A stretch of 13,456 nt of DNA from UBA7332 sp051648105 (GTDB lineage: Bacteria > Bacteroidota > Bacteroidia > Bacteroidales > UBA7332). The stretch lies in contig JBOFEN010000015.1 in the NCBI GenBank assembly GCA_051648105.1, forward strand, positions 1-13,456, given 5' to 3'. Below, piece after piece: positions 1 through 7,130 of the stretch; positions within the stretch are counted from its first letter, which is position 1; each line of letters begins with the position of its first letter. Position numbers and translations under genes: made by a program. The notes below the pieces were generated by a model. It searched no databases, was not told the origin of the DNA, and saw only the letters and a program-made list of their open reading frames with translations.

Positions 1-711
1 CAAGGACTCTATAGAGCCTATTCGCGAGGAGATAGCTCAACGTGGAGTCTAGATATATTCTCTTCCAAGGAGTATAAGAGGGTTGATTCGCTATGGATGA
101 GTAGTGTGAGAAGCTTTGTGAATGAGCATAGAGATAATCCTCTCTTGCTTCTAGCCATTGAGGATTACTATCATACAACAGAGAGTAGCGACTCCATTGC
201 TGAATGGATGAAGAGGATAAGTCCTCGTACTAGGGGCTATGGATTGGAGAAGAGCTTGACAAAAGTTGCAACCATGAGGGCGAATAGTCGAATAGGAGGG
301 CGCATGCCTTTCCTTCGATTCATTGACTCAAAGGGGGAGACACTAAGTTCAAATAGTTTCAATAAGGATAAACTACTGATCATCTTTCTCTACTCCCATG
401 AGGATGCTTTTGTTAAGACGGTGAAGAGTGATCTGGCTAAGCTAGCTAAGGAGAAGATAAAAAAAGAGCCCAACGTTTGGATTGTTGGGCTTAATGAGAA
501 TGAAGAGTCTACTAAGCTTCGCTTCGAAGCAGACTCTCTCTCTAGTGAGATCCTTTATAGTCGTTTAGGGATAAATGATCCACTACTTCATCAGAGTGGT
601 ATTGTATCTCTGCCTACGTTACTAGTATTAAATGACAAGCATGATCTCGTAGGCTATAACTCTTTTGGCAAGGAGCTTCGTAAGGTTATAGAATCGAATC
701 GCGTAAAATAA
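1..711 (+). CDS. Thioredoxin-fold (TlpA/AhpC-like) protein without active-site cysteines, 5' end outside window
   Basis: The frame is open from base 1, so the gene starts upstream and the ATG at 97 is probably internal; 236 codons are visible. The last ~140 residues look like a thioredoxin fold of the type found behind DUF4369-like domains in Bacteroidales: a Gly-rich entry into a strand (IGGRMPFLRFIDSKGETL), a hydrophobic strand (LLIIFLYSHEDAF) where family members carry W-C-x-x-C, and a conserved cis-proline segment (SLPTLLVLND) followed by a last strand and helix. No cysteine occurs anywhere in the visible protein, so it cannot do thiol-disulfide exchange; a structural or binding role is inferred. 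The N-terminus is outside the window, so an export signal or lipobox cannot be judged. Its 3' end overlaps the convergent WbqC-family gene by 26 bp. The fold is moderately sure, the function unknown. Confidence 0.65.
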   Translation, partial: QGLYRAYSRGDSSTWSLDIFSSKEYKRVDSLWMSSVRSFVNEHRDNPLLLLAIEDYYHTTESSDSIAEWMKRISPRTRGYGLEKSLTKVATMRANSRIGGRMPFLRFIDSKGETLSSNSFNKDKLLIIFLYSHEDAFVKTVKSDLAKLAKEKIKKEPNVWIVGLNENEESTKLRFEADSLSSEILYSRLGINDPLLHQSGIVSLPTLLVLNDKHDLVGYNSFGKELRKVIESNRVK

Positions 712-1318
712 GTTCTCCCTCTGGTCCCATGTTGAAGAGGAGATCGACAATAGAGAGGTTGGGTTGGAATCCGTATTTAGAGCTGAACACCTGGTAGTAG
801 GGTTTGGTTTCGAATGCTGCTCCTAACCCAATCTCTTTTTTGGGATCTATCCTCTCCCTAAGGTCTAGGGTGTCACTTGTTGGTTGGTCAATATACTCTG
901 ATGTTAATGTGATAGGAGTCTCCACGTTCAGGTATGAGGATATTATCTCTCTTATCTGCTCGTTGAAGTCAAGAAGAAACTCCACTCGCTTCTCATATAG
1001 AGGAGCAAAGTCATCAGCATAGTACTCAAAGAATGGAGTCGAACGATAGGCCGAAATGAGAGCATTCCAATGCAGGTGTCTCCAATTGCCATGTTCTGAT
1101 ATGCGAATATCTCTCATATGTGCTTTGCCATTGGCAGGTTTCTCAATAGGTATTGAGAGATTCATTGTGCCGTTTGCTCCTCCTATGGTGCAACGGTTGC
1201 GGTAGCTCTGTTTGATATAGTTCTCGTACTGTTCAATAGTTGCGCTTTTGGCGTTATAAAGTGCAATATAGTATGATGTAGGTGCGAGATATGCTGATGA
1301 GACTAGAATATTATCCAT
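686..1318 (-). CDS. WbqC-family protein
   Basis: The 210-residue protein matches my memory of the WbqC-like family (PF08889): an N-terminal motif like YLAPTSYYIAL (family: YLP-P-x-x-Y), a Q/N-R-C segment followed by GTMNLSIPIEK, a central W-R-H-x-H-W-x-A-L segment, and Y/F-rich helices near S-T-P-F-F-E-Y-Y. The family was named from an E. coli O-antigen cluster, but its biochemical role is not established. There is no signal peptide or membrane segment, so it is probably cytoplasmic. It is the last gene of the minus-strand run dapB-lepB-lepB paralog-WbqC and starts one base after the stop of the gene before it, which implies translational coupling. The 3' end overlaps the convergent thioredoxin-fold gene. 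The family call is fairly sure, the function unknown. Confidence 0.83.
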   Translation of the reverse strand: MDNILVSSAYLAPTSYYIALYNAKSATIEQYENYIKQSYRNRCTIGGANGTMNLSIPIEKPANGKAHMRDIRISEHGNWRHLHWNALISAYRSTPFFEYYADDFAPLYEKRVEFLLDFNEQIREIISSYLNVETPITLTSEYIDQPTSDTLDLRERIDPKKEIGLGAAFETKPYYQVFSSKYGFQPNLSIVDLLFNMGPEGELILRDSIL

Positions 1319-1319
1319 T

Positions 1320-2069
1320 TTATTTACTCTTTACTTCTTGTTTTGATTCTGCTCTTTTCTTGTAGTTTAGTGGCCATACTCTGTATGCCTTTCCCACAAG
1401 GAACTCTTCGGAAAGGATATTGTATTGCTCCTCTCCTTGTTTATATGTGTAGTAGCATAGATAGTTATATCTTACATGCCAGAAGTTAACTATCTTGTCG
1501 TTGTTTAGAAGGTGTCCATCTTTGACTATTGCATTGGGCATCTCAAATCTCTGTAGGAGCTCAGCATAGCGAATAAGGTTCTCTGGAGTCAGGGGTATTC
1601 GCTCGCCTTTGTGTGGGATGCGCAGCTCTTGGCTCTTATCTCCTCTTTTTATTTTTATAGCCTCACCCGGACCAGCCTTGCACTCTGTGATTAGTAGTGG
1701 TAGTCGGTCGGTGGGTACTCCTTTTACTGTGCCCTCACTTGTTGGGGTATTGATCATTATCAGATCACCACTTTTGGGCTTGGAGTTAAATACTCTGTGA
1801 TATCCTGTTGTGATAAGTGTAGAGTAGCTTTTAATGCCTAGTATGGGTATTGAGTCGTGTATCAAAGGGAGTGCTATCCAAGTGAATGGCAGCCTCATTC
1901 CGTAGCTCCACTTATTCACGATTAGCCTGTCACCGGTTCTGAGATTATCGGCTGGTTGATTTGATTTTATGATAGTAGGTTCAAACAGAAAGCCCCTGAT
2001 GAGCAGCACTATGAGTAGTGCAATCATCAGAGACTTAGTTGTTACTATTTTGAAAGGTTTACTTCTCAT
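1320..2069 (-). CDS. Degenerate signal peptidase I paralog (S26 fold, catalytic dyad missing)
   Basis: A 249-residue protein with one N-terminal membrane segment (about residues 14-29) followed by a recognisable S26 box: TGDRLIVNKWSYGMRLP (residues 45-61) matches the GDF-x-x-V-x-K-x-x-Y-G-x-R stretch of LepB. The residue that aligns with the nucleophilic serine is Gln38 (KSNQPADNL in place of P-x-S-S/M), and the general-base lysine of the (V/I)KRxVGxPGD box is replaced: LLITECKAGPGE puts Thr128 there. The C-terminal GDN-x-x-x-S-x-D-S-R box of active LepB is also absent, although LVGKAYRVWPL near the end still aligns with the LepB C-terminus. It is therefore very likely inactive as a peptidase. 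It sits three bases after lepB and one base before the WbqC gene. A partner or regulator of LepB is a possibility; that part is inference. Confidence 0.85.
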   Translation of the reverse strand: MRSKPFKIVTTKSLMIALLIVLLIRGFLFEPTIIKSNQPADNLRTGDRLIVNKWSYGMRLPFTWIALPLIHDSIPILGIKSYSTLITTGYHRVFNSKPKSGDLIMINTPTSEGTVKGVPTDRLPLLITECKAGPGEAIKIKRGDKSQELRIPHKGERIPLTPENLIRYAELLQRFEMPNAIVKDGHLLNNDKIVNFWHVRYNYLCYYTYKQGEEQYNILSEEFLVGKAYRVWPLNYKKRAESKQEVKSK

Positions 2070-2072
2070 TTA

Positions 2073-3452
2073 TCAAATATCATATACCATCTTGAATAGT
2101 CTGTCGAAACGAATCTTACCATCAAACCAGCCGCGATCTTTGTCAAGTGATAACCAAACAAGTATCGGTTTACCCACGACGTGGTCTTCAGGAACAAATC
2201 CCCAAGAGCGTGAATCGGCAGAGTTGTGTCTGTTGTCTCCCATCAACCAGTAGTAGTCCATCTTGAATGTGTATTCTGTAGCTGGAGTGTCATTGATTAG
2301 GATCTTACCATCTTTTACTTCAAGTTTGTTAGACTCATAGTTGCGAATACATCTCTCGTAGATAGGCAGGTTTTCAGTTGTGAGCTTTATCGTGGCTCCT
2401 TTTTTGGGAATCCATATAGTGCCGTAGTTGTCACGGCTCCACTTGCCAGTGTAGGCTAGAGGGTATATAGGTTCTTGGTGATAGGCTGGCTCTATAGTCA
2501 CCTTCTTCACGAAAGAGAACTGCTTGAGCTTATCAAGTGAGGCTTGAGTCAGTGGGAAGTGATATGCCCAGAAGTTGCTTCTCTCATCTGGTTGGAACCC
2601 AAGAGATAGAAGTGTTTGTGGATCTGTAACGAATGATCTATCTTCTTGGCTAATATCAAGTCTTCTGAACTGCTCTTCGCTGATTCTTGTACCATCTGTC
2701 TGAACGAAGTAGTTATACTGCAAGCCTTGTGGGTTATTTGCTGCTACACCGTTGATGTATAGTTGGTTGTTTATGACTGCTAGTGAGTCGCCTGGCATCC
2801 CAACGCATCTCTTAACGTAGTTCTCTCGTCTGTCAACAGGTCTGTATACTATCTCTCCAAAGAGCTGCTTGTTCTTTTGAACATGCTCACGCCCATATAT
2901 TTGGTATAGAGTATAAATATCAGGGTTTTGCATCTTTATAGCAACAGTATCACCAGCGGGGAAGTTGAAAACGACTATATCGTTTCGCTCTACATTCTGA
3001 AAACCTTTAAGGCGTTTGTAGTCCCACTGTGGCCAATCGATATATGATTTGGTCTCGATGATAGGTAGTGTGTGTTGTGCAAGAGGGAATGAAAGAGGAG
3101 TATTTGGTACTCTCGATCCGTAGTTGCACTTGCTCACAAGAAGAAAGTCGCCAACAAGGAGACTCTTCTCAAGTGAAGATGTAGGAATCTGGTAGTTCTG
3201 AAAGAAGAATGTGTTGATGAAGTATACAGCAATTAGTGCGAACCCTATTGCGTCCACCCACTCCATGATTGTTCTTACGATTGGGTTTGATGACTTCTTC
3301 CACCACATCCAGTTTATCTTACGAGTGAAGTATGCGTCAATGATTAGTGGTAAAGCAAGAAGAGGCCAAAAGCTCTCCATCCATATAGTGAATAGAATCC
3401 AAAGAATAACTGCTATTGAACCTTTGATCCACTGTTTCTTAGTAAATTTCAT
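2073..3452 (-). CDS. lepB: Signal peptidase I (active, long Bacteroidales form)
   Basis: This membrane serine protease cleaves signal peptides from exported proteins on the outer face of the cytoplasmic membrane. The 459-residue protein has N-terminal hydrophobic segments (about 12-42 and 66-84). Then comes the catalytic-serine box QIPTSSLEKSLLVGDFLLVSK, with Ser93 as the predicted nucleophile (Leu replaces the more usual Met after it). The general-base box is ENYVKRCVGMPGD, with Lys214. The C-terminal box MGDNRHNSADSRSWGFVPE is intact. The protein is longer than E. coli LepB because of an insertion of over 100 residues between the Lys box and the last box, which fits Bacteroidales LepB. It starts 17 bases after dapB and ends three bases before the degenerate paralog, so the genes are almost certainly cotranscribed. 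Confidence 0.96.
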   Translation of the reverse strand: MKFTKKQWIKGSIAVILWILFTIWMESFWPLLALPLIIDAYFTRKINWMWWKKSSNPIVRTIMEWVDAIGFALIAVYFINTFFFQNYQIPTSSLEKSLLVGDFLLVSKCNYGSRVPNTPLSFPLAQHTLPIIETKSYIDWPQWDYKRLKGFQNVERNDIVVFNFPAGDTVAIKMQNPDIYTLYQIYGREHVQKNKQLFGEIVYRPVDRRENYVKRCVGMPGDSLAVINNQLYINGVAANNPQGLQYNYFVQTDGTRISEEQFRRLDISQEDRSFVTDPQTLLSLGFQPDERSNFWAYHFPLTQASLDKLKQFSFVKKVTIEPAYHQEPIYPLAYTGKWSRDNYGTIWIPKKGATIKLTTENLPIYERCIRNYESNKLEVKDGKILINDTPATEYTFKMDYYWLMGDNRHNSADSRSWGFVPEDHVVGKPILVWLSLDKDRGWFDGKIRFDRLFKMVYDI

Positions 3453-3469
3453 TCTCTATTATCTCTTTC

Positions 3470-4186
3470 TTAAAAGTTCAACATATCTTCCATAGTAAGG
3501 AATCCTCTCTTTCCAGAGGCAAACTCGGCAGCAACAACTGCACCGAGAGCAAAGCCTTGGCGGCTCTTAGCATCGTGTGTGATGGTGATACTGTCGACTG
3601 GCGAGTCGTATGTAATTGAGTGGTATCCTGGCACTTCACCTTCTCGTATAGCTTCGATGTGTAGCTCGTCACTCTTGTGTTGGCTGTTTAGGGTCCACTG
3701 GTTAGCTCTATCTATGTTTTGCAATATTCCTTCTGCTAGAGTTATTGCAGTACCGCTCGGTTCGTCAAGTTTGTGTATGTGGTGAATCTCCCTCATACTA
3801 GGTGTGTAGTCAGGGAATTGATTCATTATTTTTGCCAATTGTCTGTTTATTGCAAAGAATATATTTACGCCAATACTGTAGTTTGAGGCGTAGAAGAATG
3901 TCTGATTATCGCTTTGGCATCTCTCCTTTATCTCATCCATATGTTCTAACCAACCAGTAGTACCAGCAACAACAGGCACACCAGCTTGGAAAGCACGGCG
4001 GTAGTTCTCAATGGCAGCCTCAGGTCTAGTAAACTCAATAGCTACCTCTGCCGAACGAAACGCCTCAGATTGGAAATCTTCTATGTTATTTACATCAATG
4101 ATTGATACTATCTCGTGTCCTCTGCTACGTGCAATCTTCTCAATCTCACGCCCCATCTTTCCGTATCCTATCAGTGCGATTCTCAT
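3470..4186 (-). CDS. dapB: 4-hydroxy-tetrahydrodipicolinate reductase
   Basis: Reduces 4-hydroxy-tetrahydrodipicolinate with NAD(P)H in the cytoplasm, in the diaminopimelate/lysine pathway that also feeds peptidoglycan. The 238-residue protein begins with the dinucleotide-binding loop GYGKMG (residues 7-12), has the second cofactor segment VAGTTGW (73-79), the YASNYSIGVN segment (99-108), and the catalytic/substrate signature EIHHIHKLDEPSGTA (133-147) with His135, His136 and Lys139. The C-terminal SRQGFALGAVVAA segment is also typical. It is slightly shorter than E. coli DapB (about 270), normal for Bacteroidota. It is the first gene of the minus-strand operon with lepB, and a promoter-like TATGTTTG lies upstream at 4236-4243. 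Confidence 0.97.
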   Translation of the reverse strand: MRIALIGYGKMGREIEKIARSRGHEIVSIIDVNNIEDFQSEAFRSAEVAIEFTRPEAAIENYRRAFQAGVPVVAGTTGWLEHMDEIKERCQSDNQTFFYASNYSIGVNIFFAINRQLAKIMNQFPDYTPSMREIHHIHKLDEPSGTAITLAEGILQNIDRANQWTLNSQHKSDELHIEAIREGEVPGYHSITYDSPVDSITITHDAKSRQGFALGAVVAAEFASGKRGFLTMEDMLNF

Positions 4187-4235
4187 AATTCTCTCTTCTA
4201 GTCGTTTGTATGTTCGATAAATTCCTTTAATATTG

Positions 4236-4243
4236 CAAACATA
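4236..4243 (-). promoter_or_regulatory. Candidate -7 box of the dapB-lepB operon promoter
   Basis: On the minus strand this reads TATGTTTG, a full match to the Bacteroidota -7 consensus TAnnTTTG, 49 bp upstream of the dapB start codon. I see no good TTTG/TTG -33 box at the usual 19-21 bp distance, so the call is tentative. Confidence 0.4.
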
Positions 4244-4290
4244 GATAATAATTCTCTATTCCCCATCACTTTGAACACTAAAAGAATACC

Positions 4291-5562
4291 ATGGAGAACC
4301 TATTGCACTATGTTTGGAAGTATAAGCTTTACAATAATCTTCCGCTGCGAACAACACAGGGAGATGAGGTAAAGGTGATAGACCCAGGCTATCATAATCA
4401 AGATGCTGGGCCAGATTTCTTCAATGCTAAACTTAAGATTGGAACTACACTCTGGGCTGGAAATGTTGAGATTCACACTCGATCCTCCGACTGGATTCGT
4501 CATAATCACCAATGTGATAGAGCCTATAACTCTATTATTCTTCATGTTGTCTCTAATAATGACTCTACTGTATATAATCAGGAGGGTCGTGAGGTTGTGC
4601 AGCTGATAATAGAGTATCCCGAATCTCTTAGGGAGAACTATATGGCACTTTTGAATTCTGAGAGTAGGGTGGCGTGTGAAGCAAGGTTGGATGAGATAGA
4701 TTCGCTTCATTGGTTTTCGTGGAAAGGGCGTCTGTTAACAGAGCGATTGGAGTCAAAGTGTAGATTAGTTGAAGAGCATTTGAGGGATAGTTGTGGAGAT
4801 TGGGAAGGGGCCTTCTATACTCTTTTGGGAAGATCATTTGGCTTTAGTATAAATAGTGACCCTTTTGAGAGATTAGTTCGCGCTATGCCTTACTCAATAG
4901 TGCATAAGCATAGTGACTCTATATTAACGATAGAGGCTCTTCTTTTTGGGCAGGCAGGTCTACTTTCTGATGGTTCGATAGAGTGTAGTTACTATCGTGA
5001 ATTACAGAGGGAATGGGTTTATCTGCGTCATAAGTATGGGATTACGAAGGCAGAGATTGGAGGATGGCGTTTTGCAAAGATGCACTCAGGCAATCTGCCT
5101 CACGTAAGGATTGCGGAGTTTGCCTCTCTTTATGCTCTTCGTCCGAGACTTTTGAGTGAGATTTTGTTGCCAGAGATAACCGTAAAGCGTATTTGTGAGA
5201 TCTTAATGACGCATACATCAAGTTATTGGGATATGCACTACTCCTTTGGTGAGCGTTCTGATGATAGGGTGAAGATGTTGGGTGTTAGCTCTGCTCTCTT
5301 GCTGATCATTAACGCTGTGGTTCCAATCATGTTCTCTTATGGGAGGTCTAATGGTATTGAGTCTCTATGCGAAAGAGCACTTTCACTTCTAGAGGAGGTT
5401 AAGGCTGAGGATAATAGTATAACAAGAAGTTGGGGTAGCATGGGTTTTATGCCCGCGAATGCTTATGATTCGCAGGCTCTAATACAGCTTCAGCGTGAGT
5501 ATTGTGATAAGAAGAAGTGTCTCTTCTGTGCTATTGGTTATAGATTGTTGAAGATTCACTAA
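4291..5562 (+). CDS. DUF2851 family protein
   Basis: A 423-residue cytoplasmic protein recognisable as DUF2851 (PF11013), a family largely confined to Bacteroidota and of unknown function. The N-terminal signature is intact: DPGYHNQDAGPDFFNAKLKI (residues 31-50), then W-A-G-N-V-E-I-H (55-62), S-S-D-W-x-x-H-x-H-x-x-D-x-A-Y (66-79) and I-I-L-H-V-V (82-87). The spacing of the acidic and polar residues (Asp42, Glu60, His62, His71, His73) is reminiscent of a nuclease-type metal site; that is inference. The C-terminus carries a short cysteine cluster C405-x4-C410-x2-C413, which could bind metal. It diverges from dapB with a 104-bp gap, and its stop lies 8 bp from the stop of the convergent HAD phosphatase gene. 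There is no clear Shine-Dalgarno site; the start was chosen because the conserved N-terminus follows it at once. Confidence 0.87.
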   Translation: MENLLHYVWKYKLYNNLPLRTTQGDEVKVIDPGYHNQDAGPDFFNAKLKIGTTLWAGNVEIHTRSSDWIRHNHQCDRAYNSIILHVVSNNDSTVYNQEGREVVQLIIEYPESLRENYMALLNSESRVACEARLDEIDSLHWFSWKGRLLTERLESKCRLVEEHLRDSCGDWEGAFYTLLGRSFGFSINSDPFERLVRAMPYSIVHKHSDSILTIEALLFGQAGLLSDGSIECSYYRELQREWVYLRHKYGITKAEIGGWRFAKMHSGNLPHVRIAEFASLYALRPRLLSEILLPEITVKRICEILMTHTSSYWDMHYSFGERSDDRVKMLGVSSALLLIINAVVPIMFSYGRSNGIESLCERALSLLEEVKAEDNSITRSWGSMGFMPANAYDSQALIQLQREYCDKKKCLFCAIGYRLLKIH

Positions 5563-5570
5563 TGTTTTGA

Positions 5571-6068
5571 TTAGTAATACTTTTCATATAGTGATTCTAG
5601 GAGGTTATTGTCGGCAAGTATCTTTTCGACAAACTCCCTGAATGCCCCTTCACCACCTCTTTTTTCTGTCACATAGTTAACCTTTGACCTTACCAATGGA
5701 TAGGCGTCGGCAGGAGAAGCACTGAATCCCACGCGGCGCAGAAGGGCAAGGTCGTTTAGGTCGTCACCTATGAACGCCACATCTTTTAGCTCTATGCCCA
5801 TCTCTTGACATAGGTTTGTGGCAAGTGTTAGTTTGTCGGTAACACCAAGGTATACCTTCTCTATGTTAAGCTTGTCGGCTCTTCGCTTTACGATGCTCAT
5901 GTTTTCGCCCGTCATAATAGCTATGGGTATTCCACTTCTGCGGCAGAAGGCCACACCCCACCCATCAGCAACGGTGAATCTCTTCATGAAGTCGCCACTG
6001 TCTGTGTAGTACATACCACCGTCAGTCCAGACTCCGTCGATATCGGTAATAATTAATTTTGGTAGCAT
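5571..6068 (-). CDS. KdsC-like HAD phosphatase for a nonulosonate/ulosonate phosphate
   Basis: A 165-residue HAD-superfamily phosphatase of the KdsC (subclass without cap) type, acting in the cytoplasm. Visible motifs: motif I DIDGVWTDGG with nucleophile Asp9 and acid Asp11, motif II Thr53 in IMTGEN, motif III Lys79 (TDK), and motif IV GDDLNDLALL with Asp102, Asp103 and Asp106. The length is normal for tetrameric KdsC proteins (about 160-190). It follows the NeuB-family synthase gene by 12 bases. In KDN pathways of Bacteroidota a homolog of this kind removes the 9-phosphate before CMP activation, and its position here suggests the same job. KDO-8-phosphate phosphatase (KdsC proper) is the main alternative; no KdsA or KdsB is in the window. 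Confidence 0.88.
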   Translation of the reverse strand: MLPKLIITDIDGVWTDGGMYYTDSGDFMKRFTVADGWGVAFCRRSGIPIAIMTGENMSIVKRRADKLNIEKVYLGVTDKLTLATNLCQEMGIELKDVAFIGDDLNDLALLRRVGFSASPADAYPLVRSKVNYVTEKRGGEGAFREFVEKILADNNLLESLYEKYY

Positions 6069-6080
6069 AGTTGTTTTGTT

Positions 6081-7130
6081 TTAGTCAATCAAATTGTTGT
6101 AAATAATCTCGTTAGCAGCAATCTCAACCTTAGCTCTATGTCCAATTATCTCGTGGCGTTGGCTCCACTTTAGTCCATCTCCAGGGCTAAGCATATGAAG
6201 GTCCTTCTCTTGTAACTCCTCACCGGGCATAATTGTTCGGTTTGTAGCTATAGATCTCTCAAGTTTGTTGCGAGCTGTAGATACCTCCTCTTTGTTTAGC
6301 ATCTGGTTTGAACCGATGGATCTCTCCATAAGTCGTATGTCGCGAATCATTCGGTTAACCCCATCAGGGCCAAGTGAACCTGCTTGATCTGTACCTTTCA
6401 TTCGTCTGTCTATTGTGACGTGTTTCTCTATGATCTTAGCACCAAGAGCTACTGCTGCCACAGGTGCAGATATTCCAATTGTATGGTCAGAGTATCCGAT
6501 GGTGTACTCTGGGTAGTTCTCAATGAGATATCTAATTGTTAGAAGGTTAACATTGTCTGGATGAGTTGGGTATTGCGATAGACAATGTAGTATAGATATA
6601 TCGTTGTGGTAGCGATTGATAATCTCCAGGGCCTCATCAAGTTCTCTCTTTCCCCCCATTCCAGTGGATAGGATGATAGGTATTTTAGTCTCGGCCAATG
6701 CCTCAAGCAGAGGTAGATTCGTTAGGTCACGACTAGCAACCTTAAGCCTATCTGGAGTGAAGAGTTTGAGTATTGATAGGCACCCCTTAGCACATAGCGT
6801 CTCAATGAAGTCAAGTCCAAGGCTTTTGGCATATTTGTATACCTCAAAGTGTTGTTGGTCATCAAGTTCAAGTATTGCTCTATGCTCTCCATATGTAGCA
6901 CCAAAAGAGTGAGGAGAGTTGTATGGTTGTCTCATCTGCGACTCACTAAGCTCCTGTTTTAGGTCTCTTTTGGTCATCTTTATTGCGTCCATAGGCTCAA
7001 GGTCAAGATCAAAAAGCCCCTCGTGAACTGGGCGAGACACAAGCTCAGTTATTAGCTTGGCTATGTCGACAGAGCCGTTGTGGTTCTGTCCTATCTCACC
7101 TATTATATATGTATGCTCTCTATTGCTCAT
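6081..7130 (-). CDS. neuB: N-acetylneuraminate synthase-family protein (nonulosonate synthase with SAF domain)
   Basis: Condenses phosphoenolpyruvate with a six-carbon sugar (or its phosphate) to make a nine-carbon keto acid. The 349-residue protein has the NeuB TIM barrel starting at IGEIGQNHNG (about 11-20), the mid-barrel segment KVASRDLTNLPLL (family: K-x-x-S-x-D), ILSTGMGG, LHCLSQYPT, and SDHTIGISAPVAAVALGA followed by EKHVTIDRRMKGTDQAGSL. The last ~65 residues (from LERSIATNRTIMPGEEL) form the SAF/antifreeze-like domain. An extra polar stretch around residues 45-80 is like SpsE-type members rather than E. coli NeuB. It overlaps the cytidylyltransferase gene by 4 bp (ATGA) and is followed by the HAD phosphatase. 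The coexistence of the phosphatase suggests a phosphorylated substrate, for example mannose-6-phosphate giving KDN-9-phosphate; this substrate is inferred. Confidence 0.9.
   Translation of the reverse strand: MSNREHTYIIGEIGQNHNGSVDIAKLITELVSRPVHEGLFDLDLEPMDAIKMTKRDLKQELSESQMRQPYNSPHSFGATYGEHRAILELDDQQHFEVYKYAKSLGLDFIETLCAKGCLSILKLFTPDRLKVASRDLTNLPLLEALAETKIPIILSTGMGGKRELDEALEIINRYHNDISILHCLSQYPTHPDNVNLLTIRYLIENYPEYTIGYSDHTIGISAPVAAVALGAKIIEKHVTIDRRMKGTDQAGSLGPDGVNRMIRDIRLMERSIGSNQMLNKEEVSTARNKLERSIATNRTIMPGEELQEKDLHMLSPGDGLKWSQRHEIIGHRAKVEIAANEIIYNNLID

Noticed and set aside
97..99. ATG at 97 as the start of the first gene
   Set aside because: The frame is open from base 1 with protein-like sequence, so the gene most likely starts outside the window.
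3211..3495. Plus-strand open frame antisense to lepB and the end of dapB
   Set aside because: Lies opposite conserved LepB membrane segments, has no promoter or domain of its own.
4266..4273. TCACTTTG as a promoter box for the DUF2851 gene
   Set aside because: One mismatch to TAnnTTTG and no -33 box at the right distance; a leader of about ten bases would also be short.
5558..5575. Small hairpin (ACTAAT / ATTAGT) between the convergent DUF2851 and HAD genes
   Set aside because: Only six A/T-rich pairs and no T-run; the two stop codons form part of it by chance. Too weak to call a terminator.
6616..6912. Plus-strand open frame inside the NeuB-family gene
   Set aside because: Antisense to a clearly conserved gene, serine-rich shadow composition, no recognisable domain.
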